From positions 1 to 64,000 of the forward strand of contig NZ_FNPD01000008.1 in assembly GCF_900107215.1 (NCBI RefSeq): a stretch of 64,000 nucleotides of DNA, in the 5' to 3' direction. Below are positions 52,215 through 60,850 of the stretch, piece by piece. The translations under genes and the position numbers were made by a program. The notes under the pieces were generated by a model. The model was not told where the DNA came from and made no database searches. It was given only the letters and a program-made list of their open reading frames with translations. This DNA is from Acetomicrobium thermoterrenum DSM 13490. GTDB lineage: Bacteria; Synergistota; Synergistia; Synergistales; Acetomicrobiaceae. The first letter of the stretch is position 1, and each line of letters opens with the position of its first letter.

Positions 52215-53885
52215 CTATACGTCCTCGGGCCTTATCGCCCAGGGGATTTCCTTTATTTCCTTCCAACGCTCTTCAGATATCCTGTAGCCCGTGCCAGGGC
52301 CCTGGTAATCGTTGGGGTCGTTGACGGCACTGTAAACTGTACCATCGCTGTCTATCCATGCAGATGTCTGCAAATAGTCTCCGGAAACCCGCTGGCGCAT
52401 CATCATTACGATAGCTTCAGCTATATCTCTGAAACCCCTTTGAGCTAGTATTTTAACAATGTCAATGCCGTTTATACCCTCGTTCAAAAGCCTTTCCGCC
52501 GCCCTCAAGTCCTCAGTCACGTTTCTGTCCGGCAAATCTTTGCTGCCGTTAGCATAAGTTGCAGCTTCGACTTCGGCATCGGTTATAGGCGGAAATCCCA
52601 GCGCATCGTAAACGGCCTGGAGCGCTCTTGCAGCCTTATTGCGGACAGCGACTACTTCTTCTTCGGAGACAGGCTTATTACCGCCATCGACCTTGAAATC
52701 ACGCTGAATAGCCAGATAATCGTCCATATCCTCAATATCCCAGTTGGAACCGGCAAACATGTTGTCGTAATTGGGTACGGCTGAATAACCGGAGAAGATG
52801 AGATCTGTCCCAGAGAAAAGCTGAGGTATGGTGCGTGCAGTTCGTCTCAAGTCCGAATGCGAGAAGGTCTGGTCGTTACCTGAAGCAACTTCCATATCAA
52901 GCGTAACGGTGATCAAGTTTTCTGCCGCAACGGCCCTTAAACCGCTTGGAACGGCTCCGGGAACTCCTATGCAGGAGATAGAGCCATTCTGCAGACCCTG
53001 CACTCCGGCGCCTTTGGTTATCATAACGCACCTGGTTTCAAGATATAGCATGCTTTTCCCCTCGGCTGCACCCATCTGAACCTCTGAACCGGTGCCGCTG
53101 GTGAAGCGCATTTTCAGCCCTCGACTTGCATAGGCAGATGCCAAAAAAGCTTTAGACCAAGGCGTATCGTCCCCGTCTATGAACACGCTTTCGGTGCCAT
53201 ATACGGATACCGTTTCAGCGTAACTCGTAAGCCCTCTCATTCCTATCTGCAGTTCGAAGGCCTCTTCAAGAGCGCATTGGGTGAGCACCCCTGGCCTGCC
53301 AGTCTGAGAACCTATCAGCAATGAGAGCGCGTTTAAAGGAGCATATCGATTCACGCCCACCGTTGTTTCCAGTTCCACAAATCCCCTCAGGGCTCCTTCT
53401 GCAGCATCGGCGGCAAGCTGGACAGGATGATCCTTTGCGCTCGTGATGTGAGCCTGGTTTGCAGGAGTCTTGCGGGATCTCATTTTGGATATGCCCATCA
53501 TTATTTCAACGATGTTCAAACAGTCCATTACGTTGTTTATCTTGGCCGGCGTCAAACCCTGAAAGATTTTTGTGACTTCATTTCTCGATACATTGGGATC
53601 CACCAACATCTTCGCCAGTTCTAGATCACTTTTTGCCATGGCTTGCGGAGCTATCTCGATATCGATAGCATAATTAGCAATGAACTGTTCTATCATGTCG
53701 AAGTCATCGCGTTTTTTGCCATCCATTTCGGTAATTTTGCCGTTTTCGATCTTTATTGACGGAACTGGGTCCTTGGGGCTTCCCATTGCATAAAGTCCTA
53801 CATCCACCCATTCGGCAATAAAACCGTCTTTATGTACCGGCCTATTGTTCAGTACTTCAAATCTTTTACTCTTCTTCTCAGCCAA
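52215..53885 (-). CDS. pduC: B12-dependent diol/glycerol dehydratase, large subunit (first copy)
   Basis: 556 residues from TTG 53885 (ggaggggg upstream). All catalytic residues of the Klebsiella enzyme are in place: Gln141/His143 in NQAHITS, Glu170, Glu221 (SYAETVS), Gln296/Ser301 in QNGSISCIG (Val300 is Ile), Asp335/Gln336 in NDQTF, Ser362 in IFSGYS and Phe374. Dehydrates 1,2-propanediol to propionaldehyde and/or glycerol to 3-hydroxypropionaldehyde. Together with pduDE and reactivase genes it forms the standard set. Confidence 0.94.
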   Translation of the reverse strand: MAEKKSKRFEVLNNRPVHKDGFIAEWVDVGLYAMGSPKDPVPSIKIENGKITEMDGKKRDDFDMIEQFIANYAIDIEIAPQAMAKSDLELAKMLVDPNVSRNEVTKIFQGLTPAKINNVMDCLNIVEIMMGISKMRSRKTPANQAHITSAKDHPVQLAADAAEGALRGFVELETTVGVNRYAPLNALSLLIGSQTGRPGVLTQCALEEAFELQIGMRGLTSYAETVSVYGTESVFIDGDDTPWSKAFLASAYASRGLKMRFTSGTGSEVQMGAAEGKSMLYLETRCVMITKGAGVQGLQNGSISCIGVPGAVPSGLRAVAAENLITVTLDMEVASGNDQTFSHSDLRRTARTIPQLFSGTDLIFSGYSAVPNYDNMFAGSNWDIEDMDDYLAIQRDFKVDGGNKPVSEEEVVAVRNKAARALQAVYDALGFPPITDAEVEAATYANGSKDLPDRNVTEDLRAAERLLNEGINGIDIVKILAQRGFRDIAEAIVMMMRQRVSGDYLQTSAWIDSDGTVYSAVNDPNDYQGPGTGYRISEERWKEIKEIPWAIRPEDV

Positions 53886-53915
53886 TTTGTTCGCCCCCTC
53901 CGTATTCAACAATCC

Positions 53916-54740
53916 CTAAATGTAAGGGGTCGTAACCGATTTGGGCTCGGCACCCATTGCGCCAAGCAGCTTTTTACCTATCATTCTTGCCGCTATCAAA
54001 GCCTGCCGAACGGCGCCGGAATCACCCGTGAAGGTTATAACCACTTCGTTCGTAAGGGATAATCCTTTTGTAGGCGACAAATAATCGATCAAATCAACTT
54101 CAGCGGCCTTTAAAGCCGTATCGCTCATGACGAAACCAATGCCTGCAGGAGCTCCCACTATTAATCCGAAGGCCCTTCCGACAGGCGCGTTGAAGGCTTT
54201 ATTGCAGGCATAGCTGGCCCTGGCAGTATATTGAAATTCAAGATGTCCTGCGTCATTCGCATAAACATCTCCGAAGGTGCGGCGCAAGTCCTTCAAAGCC
54301 ACCTCAATGGCTCTCCTTGCATCGGATACGTCCTCCGCCCCGAAAATTATCAACGATCCGTGACCGGCTCCACCTTTGGTATCCCTGGGAAGCTCTAAGG
54401 ACACTATCTCGGTATTGGTAGCTTTTACCGCCTCATCGGCAGCCATTATTTGAGGCCCTGCACCTGTTCTGGCCGAAAAGATCCCCACGGATCTGAATTT
54501 TTTGTCTATGCCCAACTTTTCCTGAAGCATAGGCTCAACGTTGGCCACGACCAGGCCTATGGTGTCGCCCTCGGAGATGCCGACGTATTCGGTAACGCCA
54601 ACGACGCTCTGTACGCTTACATTTGGCGTTTCACACTTCTCCTTTTCTTGCGCAGCCTTCTCGGGGGTTACGACAGTGCTGCCGCTTCCGAGGCGTTTCA
54701 TAACTTCGTCCATGACCTTTTGCATGATATCCTGTTCCAT
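53916..54740 (-). CDS. pduB: BMC-T shell protein PduB
   Basis: 274 residues: N-terminal helix (EQDIMQKVMDEVMKRLG), then tandem BMC domains (TEYVGISEGDTIGLVVANVEPMLQEKLGI...; GRAFGLIVGAPAGIGFVMSDTALKAAEVDLIDYLSPTKG). Trimeric tile, in PduB the N-terminal helix links shell and cargo. ATG 54740 follows ggaggtgtgattg. Confidence 0.92.
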   Translation of the reverse strand: MEQDIMQKVMDEVMKRLGSGSTVVTPEKAAQEKEKCETPNVSVQSVVGVTEYVGISEGDTIGLVVANVEPMLQEKLGIDKKFRSVGIFSARTGAGPQIMAADEAVKATNTEIVSLELPRDTKGGAGHGSLIIFGAEDVSDARRAIEVALKDLRRTFGDVYANDAGHLEFQYTARASYACNKAFNAPVGRAFGLIVGAPAGIGFVMSDTALKAAEVDLIDYLSPTKGLSLTNEVVITFTGDSGAVRQALIAARMIGKKLLGAMGAEPKSVTTPYI

Positions 54741-54763
54741 CAATCACACCTCCACAAGGTGGC

Positions 54764-55042
54764 TTAGCCCAGTTTAGGCAAAAGCTTCTCGGTATCACTG
54801 TGTGGCCTTGGAATGACGTGAACCGAAACTATCTCGCCTACACGTTTCGCCGAGGCCGCTCCCGCATCAACCGCTGCCTTCACCGCTCCAACGTCACCGC
54901 GAACCATTACGGTAACCAGGCCCGAACCAATTTTCTCGTAGCCGATAAGTCTGACGTTCGCTGCTTTGACCATTGCATCGGCAGCCTCGATGGCTCCGAC
55001 CAGTCCCTTTGTTTCGATCATTCCCAACGCTTCTCCATTCAC
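54764..55042 (-). CDS. BMC-H shell protein (PduA/PduJ type), first copy
   Basis: 92 residues; GTG 55042 overlaps the pduV stop (GTGA) and has ggaggtg upstream. Canonical hexamer domain ([58 protein letters not shown]). Facet protein; cannot be told apart as PduA or PduJ from sequence. Confidence 0.92.
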   Translation of the reverse strand: MNGEALGMIETKGLVGAIEAADAMVKAANVRLIGYEKIGSGLVTVMVRGDVGAVKAAVDAGAASAKRVGEIVSVHVIPRPHSDTEKLLPKLG

Positions 55043-55491
55043 GGTCTTGCACACCTCCTGATGAACTTTTCAATTTTTTGCTTTAAAGCAGCTATCCCTT
55101 CTCCTGTTAAGGCAGAGACGCAAACCACCTCCTCAACTCCCGCTTCCGCCAAAAACTTTTTTGCAATTTTTATCCGATCTTCATCGACTAAATCCGCTTT
55201 GCTTATAACCCCGATGACCTTAGACCTCAGAGACTTAGTAAAGCGGGAGGGAAACTGTCTTAAATTTGTGGGGTCAATTAAAAGGAGTATTATTTGTGAA
55301 CGCGAAGAAACCGTAATTAATGCATGATAAAAACGAGGTAGATCAAAAAATTCACCGGGCGTATCAATTGCCTTCCCGGAAAATTGAAAAAAGGGCGTTT
55401 TGCGAAGGGGCCCTTCATCTTCCAGCAACTTTAAGGCCTTCAACAGCGTTGTCTTGCCGGCACCTGACGGCCCGATAACCATGACACACAT
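55039..55491 (-). CDS. pduV: EutP/PduV-type GTPase-like protein
   Basis: 150 residues with P-loop [11 protein letters not shown], switch IDTPGEFFD and [12 protein letters not shown] (NKxD-like). Microcompartment-associated Ras-like protein; enteric PduV localises to the compartment surface. Start ATG 55491 overlaps the pduU stop by one base. Confidence 0.9.
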   Translation of the reverse strand: MCVMVIGPSGAGKTTLLKALKLLEDEGPLRKTPFFQFSGKAIDTPGEFFDLPRFYHALITVSSRSQIILLLIDPTNLRQFPSRFTKSLRSKVIGVISKADLVDEDRIKIAKKFLAEAGVEEVVCVSALTGEGIAALKQKIEKFIRRCARP

Positions 55492-55835
55492 TATGTAAAG
55501 GTGACCTCGGCAGGAAAAAATCCAAGCGCATCCTTGAGGGAATTAACAGCTGTGCTTAGGGCATTTTCCACGGAGGCAACTTCGCCCGTAAGGATGACAC
55601 AACCCGTGAATCTATCCACAAACTCCACGTTTACGGCAGAGGATTTACTCGCTATGTCGGCGGCTATTATGGCACCCTCGCCGGGGGTAATTGTCATGAT
55701 GCCTATCGCTCCAGCCCTGTCGATACCCACTTTCTGACAAAGGTCTCCCTTTGGATTTCTTATAATATGCGCCAAAGTGACTTGTTTGCCGGGGACGTAT
55801 TCCTGGATAACTCTTAAACGTTCGCTACCCTCCAC
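55491..55835 (-). CDS. pduU: BMC-H shell protein PduU/EutS (permuted)
   Basis: 114 residues from GTG 55835 (gggggtg upstream; earlier in-frame codons add unrelated residues). RVIQEYVPGKQVTLAHIIRNPKGDLCQKVGI forms the beta-barrel cap, then AIGIMTITPGEGAIIAADIASKSSAVNVEFVDRFTGCVILTGEVASVENALSTAVNSL is the permuted BMC fold. First gene of the microcompartment operon. Confidence 0.92.
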   Translation of the reverse strand: MEGSERLRVIQEYVPGKQVTLAHIIRNPKGDLCQKVGIDRAGAIGIMTITPGEGAIIAADIASKSSAVNVEFVDRFTGCVILTGEVASVENALSTAVNSLKDALGFFPAEVTFT

Positions 55836-55874
55836 TTGAGCACCCCCTATACCATGTATTAGTAAACTAGGAAA

Positions 55875-55887
55875 GCAATAATATTGC
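55875..55887. promoter_or_regulatory. Palindrome upstream of the microcompartment operon
   Basis: GCAATAATATTGC is a perfect 13-base palindrome about 40 bases before the pduU start and between pduU and the response-regulator terminator. It might bind the AraC-type response regulator, but AraC sites are usually direct repeats, so this is tentative. A possible weak promoter (TTGATC, then TTTAAT, 18-base spacer) overlaps this region. Confidence 0.3.
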
Positions 55888-55939
55888 ATTAAAAGCAAAT
55901 AACTCATTTTTGATCAAATTTTGTGCTAGCGCATACGAC

Positions 55940-55972
55940 AAAGGACCTGAGATGCTCTTCCTCAGGTCCTTT
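55940..55972 (-). terminator. Terminator after the response-regulator gene
   Basis: AAAGGACCTGAG / CTCAGGTCCTTT forms a 12-bp stem with a 9-base loop. It separates the two-component operon from the microcompartment operon, so the latter must have its own promoter between 55836 and 55940. The short T-tract makes it moderate in strength on the minus strand. Confidence 0.75.
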
Positions 55973-56031
55973 TACTAAACTTTTGTTTTCTTGCTCATAT
56001 TTCTATTACTGAAAAAACAATTCATCCGGCA

Positions 56032-57627
56032 TCAGGTGCCATCTTTTAAAAAGGGAAGTGATTTCTTGTATTCACTTGGGGAATAACCAACCATTTCCTT
56101 AAAGAGGGTGCTGAAGTAAGCGATATTTTCATATCCCACAGCGGAAGCTGTCTCGGTGACGTTGTATCCCATTGCAAGTAATTTCTTAGCGCGTTCTATG
56201 CGCTTTTCTTTTATGACATCAATAAACCTCTTGTTCAAGACCCTTCCGAACATCCTGCTCAAATGGCTGGGGCTAACATATACGTGTTGGGCAACTTTGG
56301 ATAAATTAGCCTCGCCCAAATTTTCCTCAATGTACGTTAAGGCCTTTTGAATCAATACCAATTCCGGATCTTTTACACTCTGCCTGACCCTCCACGCCTC
56401 TTCGAGGGAGATAAAAAACATGTTTTTTAGGTCGACGAGGCTCCTGACCGGTATCATCATATCCCTAACCTGCCTTCTGGCCCAAGTCTTGATAGCCTCT
56501 TCGTCGCATTTCAGATCTAAAAGCAACTGACATATTTGACCTAAATAGCCTCCAAACAGCAATCTTACAACTTCTACGTTGGCCCTTGTTACTTCACATT
56601 GAGATAAAAGAGAGAACAACCTGTTGACTCCCTCGTTTACAAGTTGCAATTGCCCATCTCTTATACCTTCCAAAACGACCGAAAATGATTCGTTGAAATC
56701 AATTTGGCCGGCATCCGTTTTTACCTTTTCCACTTTGGGCTTAAGTTGCCCGTATATGAAGTTCCCAAAACCCTCTAAAATGCTTTCTTCCAGCGTCTCT
56801 TCCAAACTGGGTAGAATCTCCGAAATTTCGTTTAAATCTCTGATTTTCCCCATATAAACGATATTGCAATGGATATCGTTTTGTAAAGCCATGTCGAAAA
56901 CTTTATACGCAACTGTCTCAGGACTTTCCAAGGGAGCATTAAAAAATATGAGAGTTATGTAATGAACCCAGGGTACCAAAAAAACAGACTCCCCCAAGGT
57001 TCTTTGAAGTTCTCCCAAAAGGGTCAGCTGAGGCCACTGGTTCTCCTCTACATCTGATGTACCCAAAGCTACCACTCCAAAGACATGCAACTCCCTTGTA
57101 GGTAAAAATCCAACTTCCCTAGCCACGTTTTTGAGCCCCTCGGTAATCTCTTCGCCGTTAATTATGCTCTGCATCATCAGGGATGCCACGAAGTTCTTGT
57201 TATCCAATATAAACTTTTTCAGCCTCAACAGTTGTTGGGACGTTCTGTTGGCTTCCTTTATTTCATCTATCGCTTTGCCTATGGCGTCGCAAAGAGCTTC
57301 ATCCTTGATCGGTTTTACCAAAAAAGCATTTACGTTTAGCCCCACAGCCTGCTGGGCGTATTCGAAAAAATCGTAGGCAGTCACAATTATAACCTTGCCC
57401 TGAAAACCTTCGCTTCGCAGCTTTCCCAGTGATGTCAAAGTGTTTCCGCCGGGAACCTTTATATCGAGCAAAACCACGTCAGGATTCCACGAACGTACCT
57501 TATTTTCAAAATCCACCGTATTAGAAGCCTCGTCCAATTCCAAGTAGACAGGAAAAGATTTGAGCCTTTCGACCAGTGCGCGTCTTTCCAGCGGCTCATC
57601 CTCAACGACGAGTATTTTCCTGGACAT
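56032..57627 (-). CDS. AraC-type response regulator (YesN-like)
   Basis: 531 residues. N-terminal receiver (KILVVEDEPLERRALV...; phospho-Asp in DVVLLDIKVPGG; KPIKDEAL), a long middle region of about 250 residues, then an AraC HTH (ALTYIEENLGEANLSKVAQHVYVSPSHLSRMFGRVLNKRFIDVIKEKRIERAKKLL...ENIAYFSTLFKEMVGYSPSEYKK). Three bases after the kinase gene stop. It likely activates the microcompartment operon whose first gene lies 200 bases downstream. Confidence 0.88.
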   Translation of the reverse strand: MSRKILVVEDEPLERRALVERLKSFPVYLELDEASNTVDFENKVRSWNPDVVLLDIKVPGGNTLTSLGKLRSEGFQGKVIIVTAYDFFEYAQQAVGLNVNAFLVKPIKDEALCDAIGKAIDEIKEANRTSQQLLRLKKFILDNKNFVASLMMQSIINGEEITEGLKNVAREVGFLPTRELHVFGVVALGTSDVEENQWPQLTLLGELQRTLGESVFLVPWVHYITLIFFNAPLESPETVAYKVFDMALQNDIHCNIVYMGKIRDLNEISEILPSLEETLEESILEGFGNFIYGQLKPKVEKVKTDAGQIDFNESFSVVLEGIRDGQLQLVNEGVNRLFSLLSQCEVTRANVEVVRLLFGGYLGQICQLLLDLKCDEEAIKTWARRQVRDMMIPVRSLVDLKNMFFISLEEAWRVRQSVKDPELVLIQKALTYIEENLGEANLSKVAQHVYVSPSHLSRMFGRVLNKRFIDVIKEKRIERAKKLLAMGYNVTETASAVGYENIAYFSTLFKEMVGYSPSEYKKSLPFLKDGT

Positions 57628-57630
57628 GAC

Positions 57631-58839
57631 CTAATCCTCCACAGATGGTAAGCTTAGACTTACTTTCGTACCGACTTCTGGTTCGCTCCATATATCGAAT
57701 AATGCCTCTCTTCCGTAAAGTAATTTAAGCCTCTCTTTAACATGGGAAATACCCACGCCCTCGGATATTTCGTCCAAGGAACAACCGACTCCGTTGTCCT
57801 CTATGGTGATCTCCAGTTTCTTATTCTCAATCTTGGCGCTTATGCAAACCAATCCCGGTTTGAGAGAAGGCTCGATCCCATGAACAACGGCATTTTCAAC
57901 TATTGGTTGAAGTATTAAAAAGGGAATCTTGCACGATAAAGCCTCAGGCTCTATGTCTAAAATATATGAAAAACGATCGCCAAATCTGACCTTTTGTATG
58001 GCTAAATACTGTTTCAGGCACTCGATCTCGCTTGAAAGGGGGACCATTTCTTCCCTGGATTGCCTTTTCAGTATATATCTTAAATAGTCAGCGAATTGGA
58101 CAGTAAGTTCTTGTGTTTGAGGAGCTCCTTCGAACATTGCCAAGCGAGACATGATATTTAAAGTATTAAACATAAAATGAGGGTTTAACTGGTTTTGGAG
58201 GGCCTTGAGCTGAGTCATTTTCAAGTTCCTTTCAAGCATCTCCTTGTCGCGCTGAGCTGTGACCAACTCCATAGTCCTGTGCAGCAGCTTGCTTTCTATC
58301 AAATGGCGCTCGCATAACTCTACGACGTGAGAAGCCATGACATTTAAGAGATTCATGGCATTCATTACGGTTGACTCGTCTACAACGGGAAGAGCCAAAA
58401 AATCATTGACCCAATCGTCCAATTCATCGGCGCTACATGGCCAAAGGGGAGCTATTTCGCTGCGAACCTCCTCCTCTGTATAGGGCCTGAGTAACACCTG
58501 GCCGCACAATAACGTGCCTACCAATCTACCTTCGATCATGAGCGGACTTGCCATATCGATCAACCCGCAATGGCATCGATAAACCAGAGGACCTCCCGAA
58601 TCTAGGGCATGTAGACCTCCCCAAGCATCGCTTTTTTCGCAACCGCACCTACCTTCGGGGTGAGAGCGAAGCCTCCGACAAAAGGCACAAAAATTGCTGG
58701 GTATCGTCAGCGCAGTTCCGTCAGTAGCAGCTATCACGGCACCAACATGCATAGCCGCGGCAAATCTGTCTACCAGATCTTTGAGTTTTTCCAGCTCGAC
58801 TATCTCATTCCACCATTCATAGGAACCATAACTCGCCAT
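57631..58839 (-). CDS. PocR-domain sensor histidine kinase (LytS/YesM-type)
   Basis: 402 residues with no membrane helix. N-terminal PocR sensory domain with its Cys set (CAFCRRLRSHPEGRCGCEKSDAWGG, YRCHCGLIDMASPLMIEGRLVGTLLCGQV), then a His kinase domain (LNPHFMFNTLNIMSRL phospho-His; ILQPIVENAVVHGIEP; IEDNGVGCSLDEI). In enteric bacteria PocR itself is an AraC regulator that responds to propanediol; here its sensing domain is moved onto a cytoplasmic kinase. Pairs with the response regulator downstream. Confidence 0.88.
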   Translation of the reverse strand: MASYGSYEWWNEIVELEKLKDLVDRFAAAMHVGAVIAATDGTALTIPSNFCAFCRRLRSHPEGRCGCEKSDAWGGLHALDSGGPLVYRCHCGLIDMASPLMIEGRLVGTLLCGQVLLRPYTEEEVRSEIAPLWPCSADELDDWVNDFLALPVVDESTVMNAMNLLNVMASHVVELCERHLIESKLLHRTMELVTAQRDKEMLERNLKMTQLKALQNQLNPHFMFNTLNIMSRLAMFEGAPQTQELTVQFADYLRYILKRQSREEMVPLSSEIECLKQYLAIQKVRFGDRFSYILDIEPEALSCKIPFLILQPIVENAVVHGIEPSLKPGLVCISAKIENKKLEITIEDNGVGCSLDEISEGVGISHVKERLKLLYGREALFDIWSEPEVGTKVSLSLPSVED

Positions 58840-58888
58840 CTTATCGTCTCTCTAGAAATCGCTAACATTATCTTAATTGCTATATTTA

Positions 58889-58916
58889 ATTATAACTTAT
58901 CATTTTCCTCTTCCAA
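58889..58916 (-). promoter_or_regulatory. Promoter of the two-component operon
   Basis: On the minus strand, TTGGAA (58916-58911), 16 bases, TATAAT (58894-58889), about 50 bases before the kinase ATG. Good -10, moderate -35. Confidence 0.55.
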
Positions 58917-58924
58917 AAGTTCTT

Positions 58925-59071
58925 TTATACAATGACAGTGTCAAATTCCTGTAAGATTCTAGAAACACGCCCCATAACATATCCAAAGGACTTGGTCTGC
59001 CCTTGTTTGGCTTTCTTTATAGCCAAATATCTTTCTCTACAATTAACTTCCAAAAGCCTCCTGAGCGCTTT
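58925..59071 (-). pseudogene. Short coding remnant of unknown origin
   Basis: A frame of about 48 codons starts after a stop at 59074 and ends at 58925. It reads LRRLLEVNCRERYLAIKKAKQGQTKSFGYVMGRVSRILQEFD, which looks like real helical protein, but has no good start and no ribosome site. Probably the tail of a decayed gene. Family not recognised. Confidence 0.25.
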
Positions 59072-59117
59072 TTAGAACTATTTCATATTATTTAATATTT
59101 ATCCGCAAGCCATGACA

Positions 59118-60530
59118 TCATGATGAAAAATTATGTAGTAGTTTTTCCAATACACTTACCACTCTCTTCACACATTGGGCTGTAAACTGATCAAAGATTT
59201 CGGCTCTGCCCTTCTTGTCGTTGCCACCAATTCGTTGTGCTCTTTCAATTATTTCGGGTACTTCCTGCTCAAAAGAAGACTCTAATTCGTCGAAATACGA
59301 TCGCACAACAGGATTTCTTTCGTCGTAATATCCTGGCAAGCTCGCTATTGGATCTCCTTTAGTAAGGTCCATCAACCTTCTAAAAAGCCACCAATAGGAC
59401 TTAGGGGAAAAACTGTCTTCGGTCGCACTGACAGGAGGAGTTAATACCTTTCCAAAAGAACCTGCCTCGCTTACAGTTTCTGGCAACGCCGATCCGTCCA
59501 CGAAAAAGGGGACATAACAGCTATTGCAGGGAGGTCCCGGAGCCCACCAAAAAACAGGTATATCATCGTCATTTTTAGGAAGCACAGCAACACAGGAACT
59601 TGAAGTATTGCCCCACGTAAATCCAGTAGGAGAAACATGCATACATATACTCTGGAAATCTGGATCAGCTGCGTCAAAATATGGACCTTCTAAAAATGTT
59701 CCCTCATAGTGATCTCTCGCTATTGTCTTCATGACAGATAAATCGATCCTGCCATAACTCTGTTTAAGTATATCTCTGCTTCTTTGTGCCCTAATGTGTG
59801 AAACCTGTCTTGAATTCATATCATCGATATACGCCCTGGCAAAATCAAAAGATCCTCTTAACTTTTCAGGCCACCACTTCATCATAATAGCATAGTCCAC
59901 GATATCCGATGAACCTGCATCCCAATGATTTCTTATCGATGGCTCATTAGATATCGAAGCAATCCCGCCAATAACCCTTCTGGCCACCCATCTTTTACCG
60001 ACTGTCTCTACAATCCATGCTTCTTTTCTATCTGCAACTATATAGGAATTATCATAACCTCCCTGAACATGATCCTGGGAAGGAACGCCGGAACCGAACT
60101 GGCCATGCTCTTCCACCAATTTTCCTATCACATAAATAGCTTCTTCTGCACTTATAGCCCTTTCTAATGCTAAACGTACAATATCCATCCCCGTCAAACC
60201 AAGATCGGGCCCTTTGCCAATCTGGTACTTTTTAGCTGAATCCCTAAACCCTTTGGTAAATATGGCTTCATTGCCAATCACAACACCATACTCGTTTATC
60301 CCCTCTTCATATCCCCAACACCAATAAGGGCTCGAGCCCAAGGTTGTTAAGGTCATATCAACCTGTGGAATTGAAATATATTCTAATTGTATGGCGCTAC
60401 CCCTTGGCCACTCACGGCTAGAATGAAGAACTAGGGGTTGACAATCGAAAAAAGGACGGTCGCTGTTTTTCCCAAATATTACACTGCCCGAAGCTGTTGC
60501 ATCTCTTAAAGCCACCCAAGTATCACACAC
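59118..60530 (-). CDS. C69-family dipeptidase (secernin/PepD-like)
   Basis: 470 residues, GTG start behind ggagag. Cys2 after the start (MCDTWVAL) becomes the N-terminal nucleophile after Met removal, then GSVIFGKNSDRP, GYEEGINEYGVVIGNEAIFTK and QGGYDNSYIVADRKEAWIVET follow the U34/C69 pattern. Cytosolic dipeptidase, consistent with an amino-acid fermenter. It stands alone between remnants; no link with the microcompartment is visible. Confidence 0.88.
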   Translation of the reverse strand: MCDTWVALRDATASGSVIFGKNSDRPFFDCQPLVLHSSREWPRGSAIQLEYISIPQVDMTLTTLGSSPYWCWGYEEGINEYGVVIGNEAIFTKGFRDSAKKYQIGKGPDLGLTGMDIVRLALERAISAEEAIYVIGKLVEEHGQFGSGVPSQDHVQGGYDNSYIVADRKEAWIVETVGKRWVARRVIGGIASISNEPSIRNHWDAGSSDIVDYAIMMKWWPEKLRGSFDFARAYIDDMNSRQVSHIRAQRSRDILKQSYGRIDLSVMKTIARDHYEGTFLEGPYFDAADPDFQSICMHVSPTGFTWGNTSSSCVAVLPKNDDDIPVFWWAPGPPCNSCYVPFFVDGSALPETVSEAGSFGKVLTPPVSATEDSFSPKSYWWLFRRLMDLTKGDPIASLPGYYDERNPVVRSYFDELESSFEQEVPEIIERAQRIGGNDKKGRAEIFDQFTAQCVKRVVSVLEKLLHNFSS

Positions 60531-60638
60531 GGTTATCTCTCCTCTCTATTGGTCTAGCTTTTATATACAAAAAGGTGTCGAATGGTTAGAATATCGACAA
60601 AACTCCCTTAAAACGAACTTCCATAGCATCACAGAACC

Positions 60639-60787
60639 TCACCGTGGGCAATATTTCAAGCAGTATGAAAACACTCCGATGGCAAGAGCTCTAACACCAT
60701 CTTTTTGTATATATTTCTGCCAAGTAATTCTTGTTATATATTTTCTCATCGCTTCATTCATACATTCATGCGATCTCGCTATTTTTG
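60639..60787 (-). pseudogene. Transposase remnant, possibly IS1182-type
   Basis: A minus-strand frame ending at 60639 reads MNEAMRKYITRITWQKYIQKDG near its middle, recalling the RKVITRHVWQEYLEDA segment near the end of IS1182-family transposases; the rest of the transposase is absent. The 320-base gap 60531-60850 holds only this and the terminator of the kinase operon. A decayed element is likely. Confidence 0.35.
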
Positions 60788-60832
60788 AAGGGACAAAAGG
60801 AAAGGCACTTGAGATATCCCCTTTTGTCCCTT
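60788..60832 (-). terminator. Terminator after the FGGY kinase gene
   Basis: AAGGGACAAAAGG (60788-60800) pairs with CCTTTTGTCCCTT (60820-60832) as a 13-bp stem. On the minus strand it is followed by TTCAAAAA rather than a clean T-run, so it may also act as an mRNA end stabiliser. Confidence 0.6.
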
Positions 60833-60850
60833 TGACAAATAATTTCAAGG

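Noticed and set aside
55836-55940. Cobalamin riboswitch before the microcompartment operon
   Set aside because: No B12 box or multi-stem leader; the region is too short.
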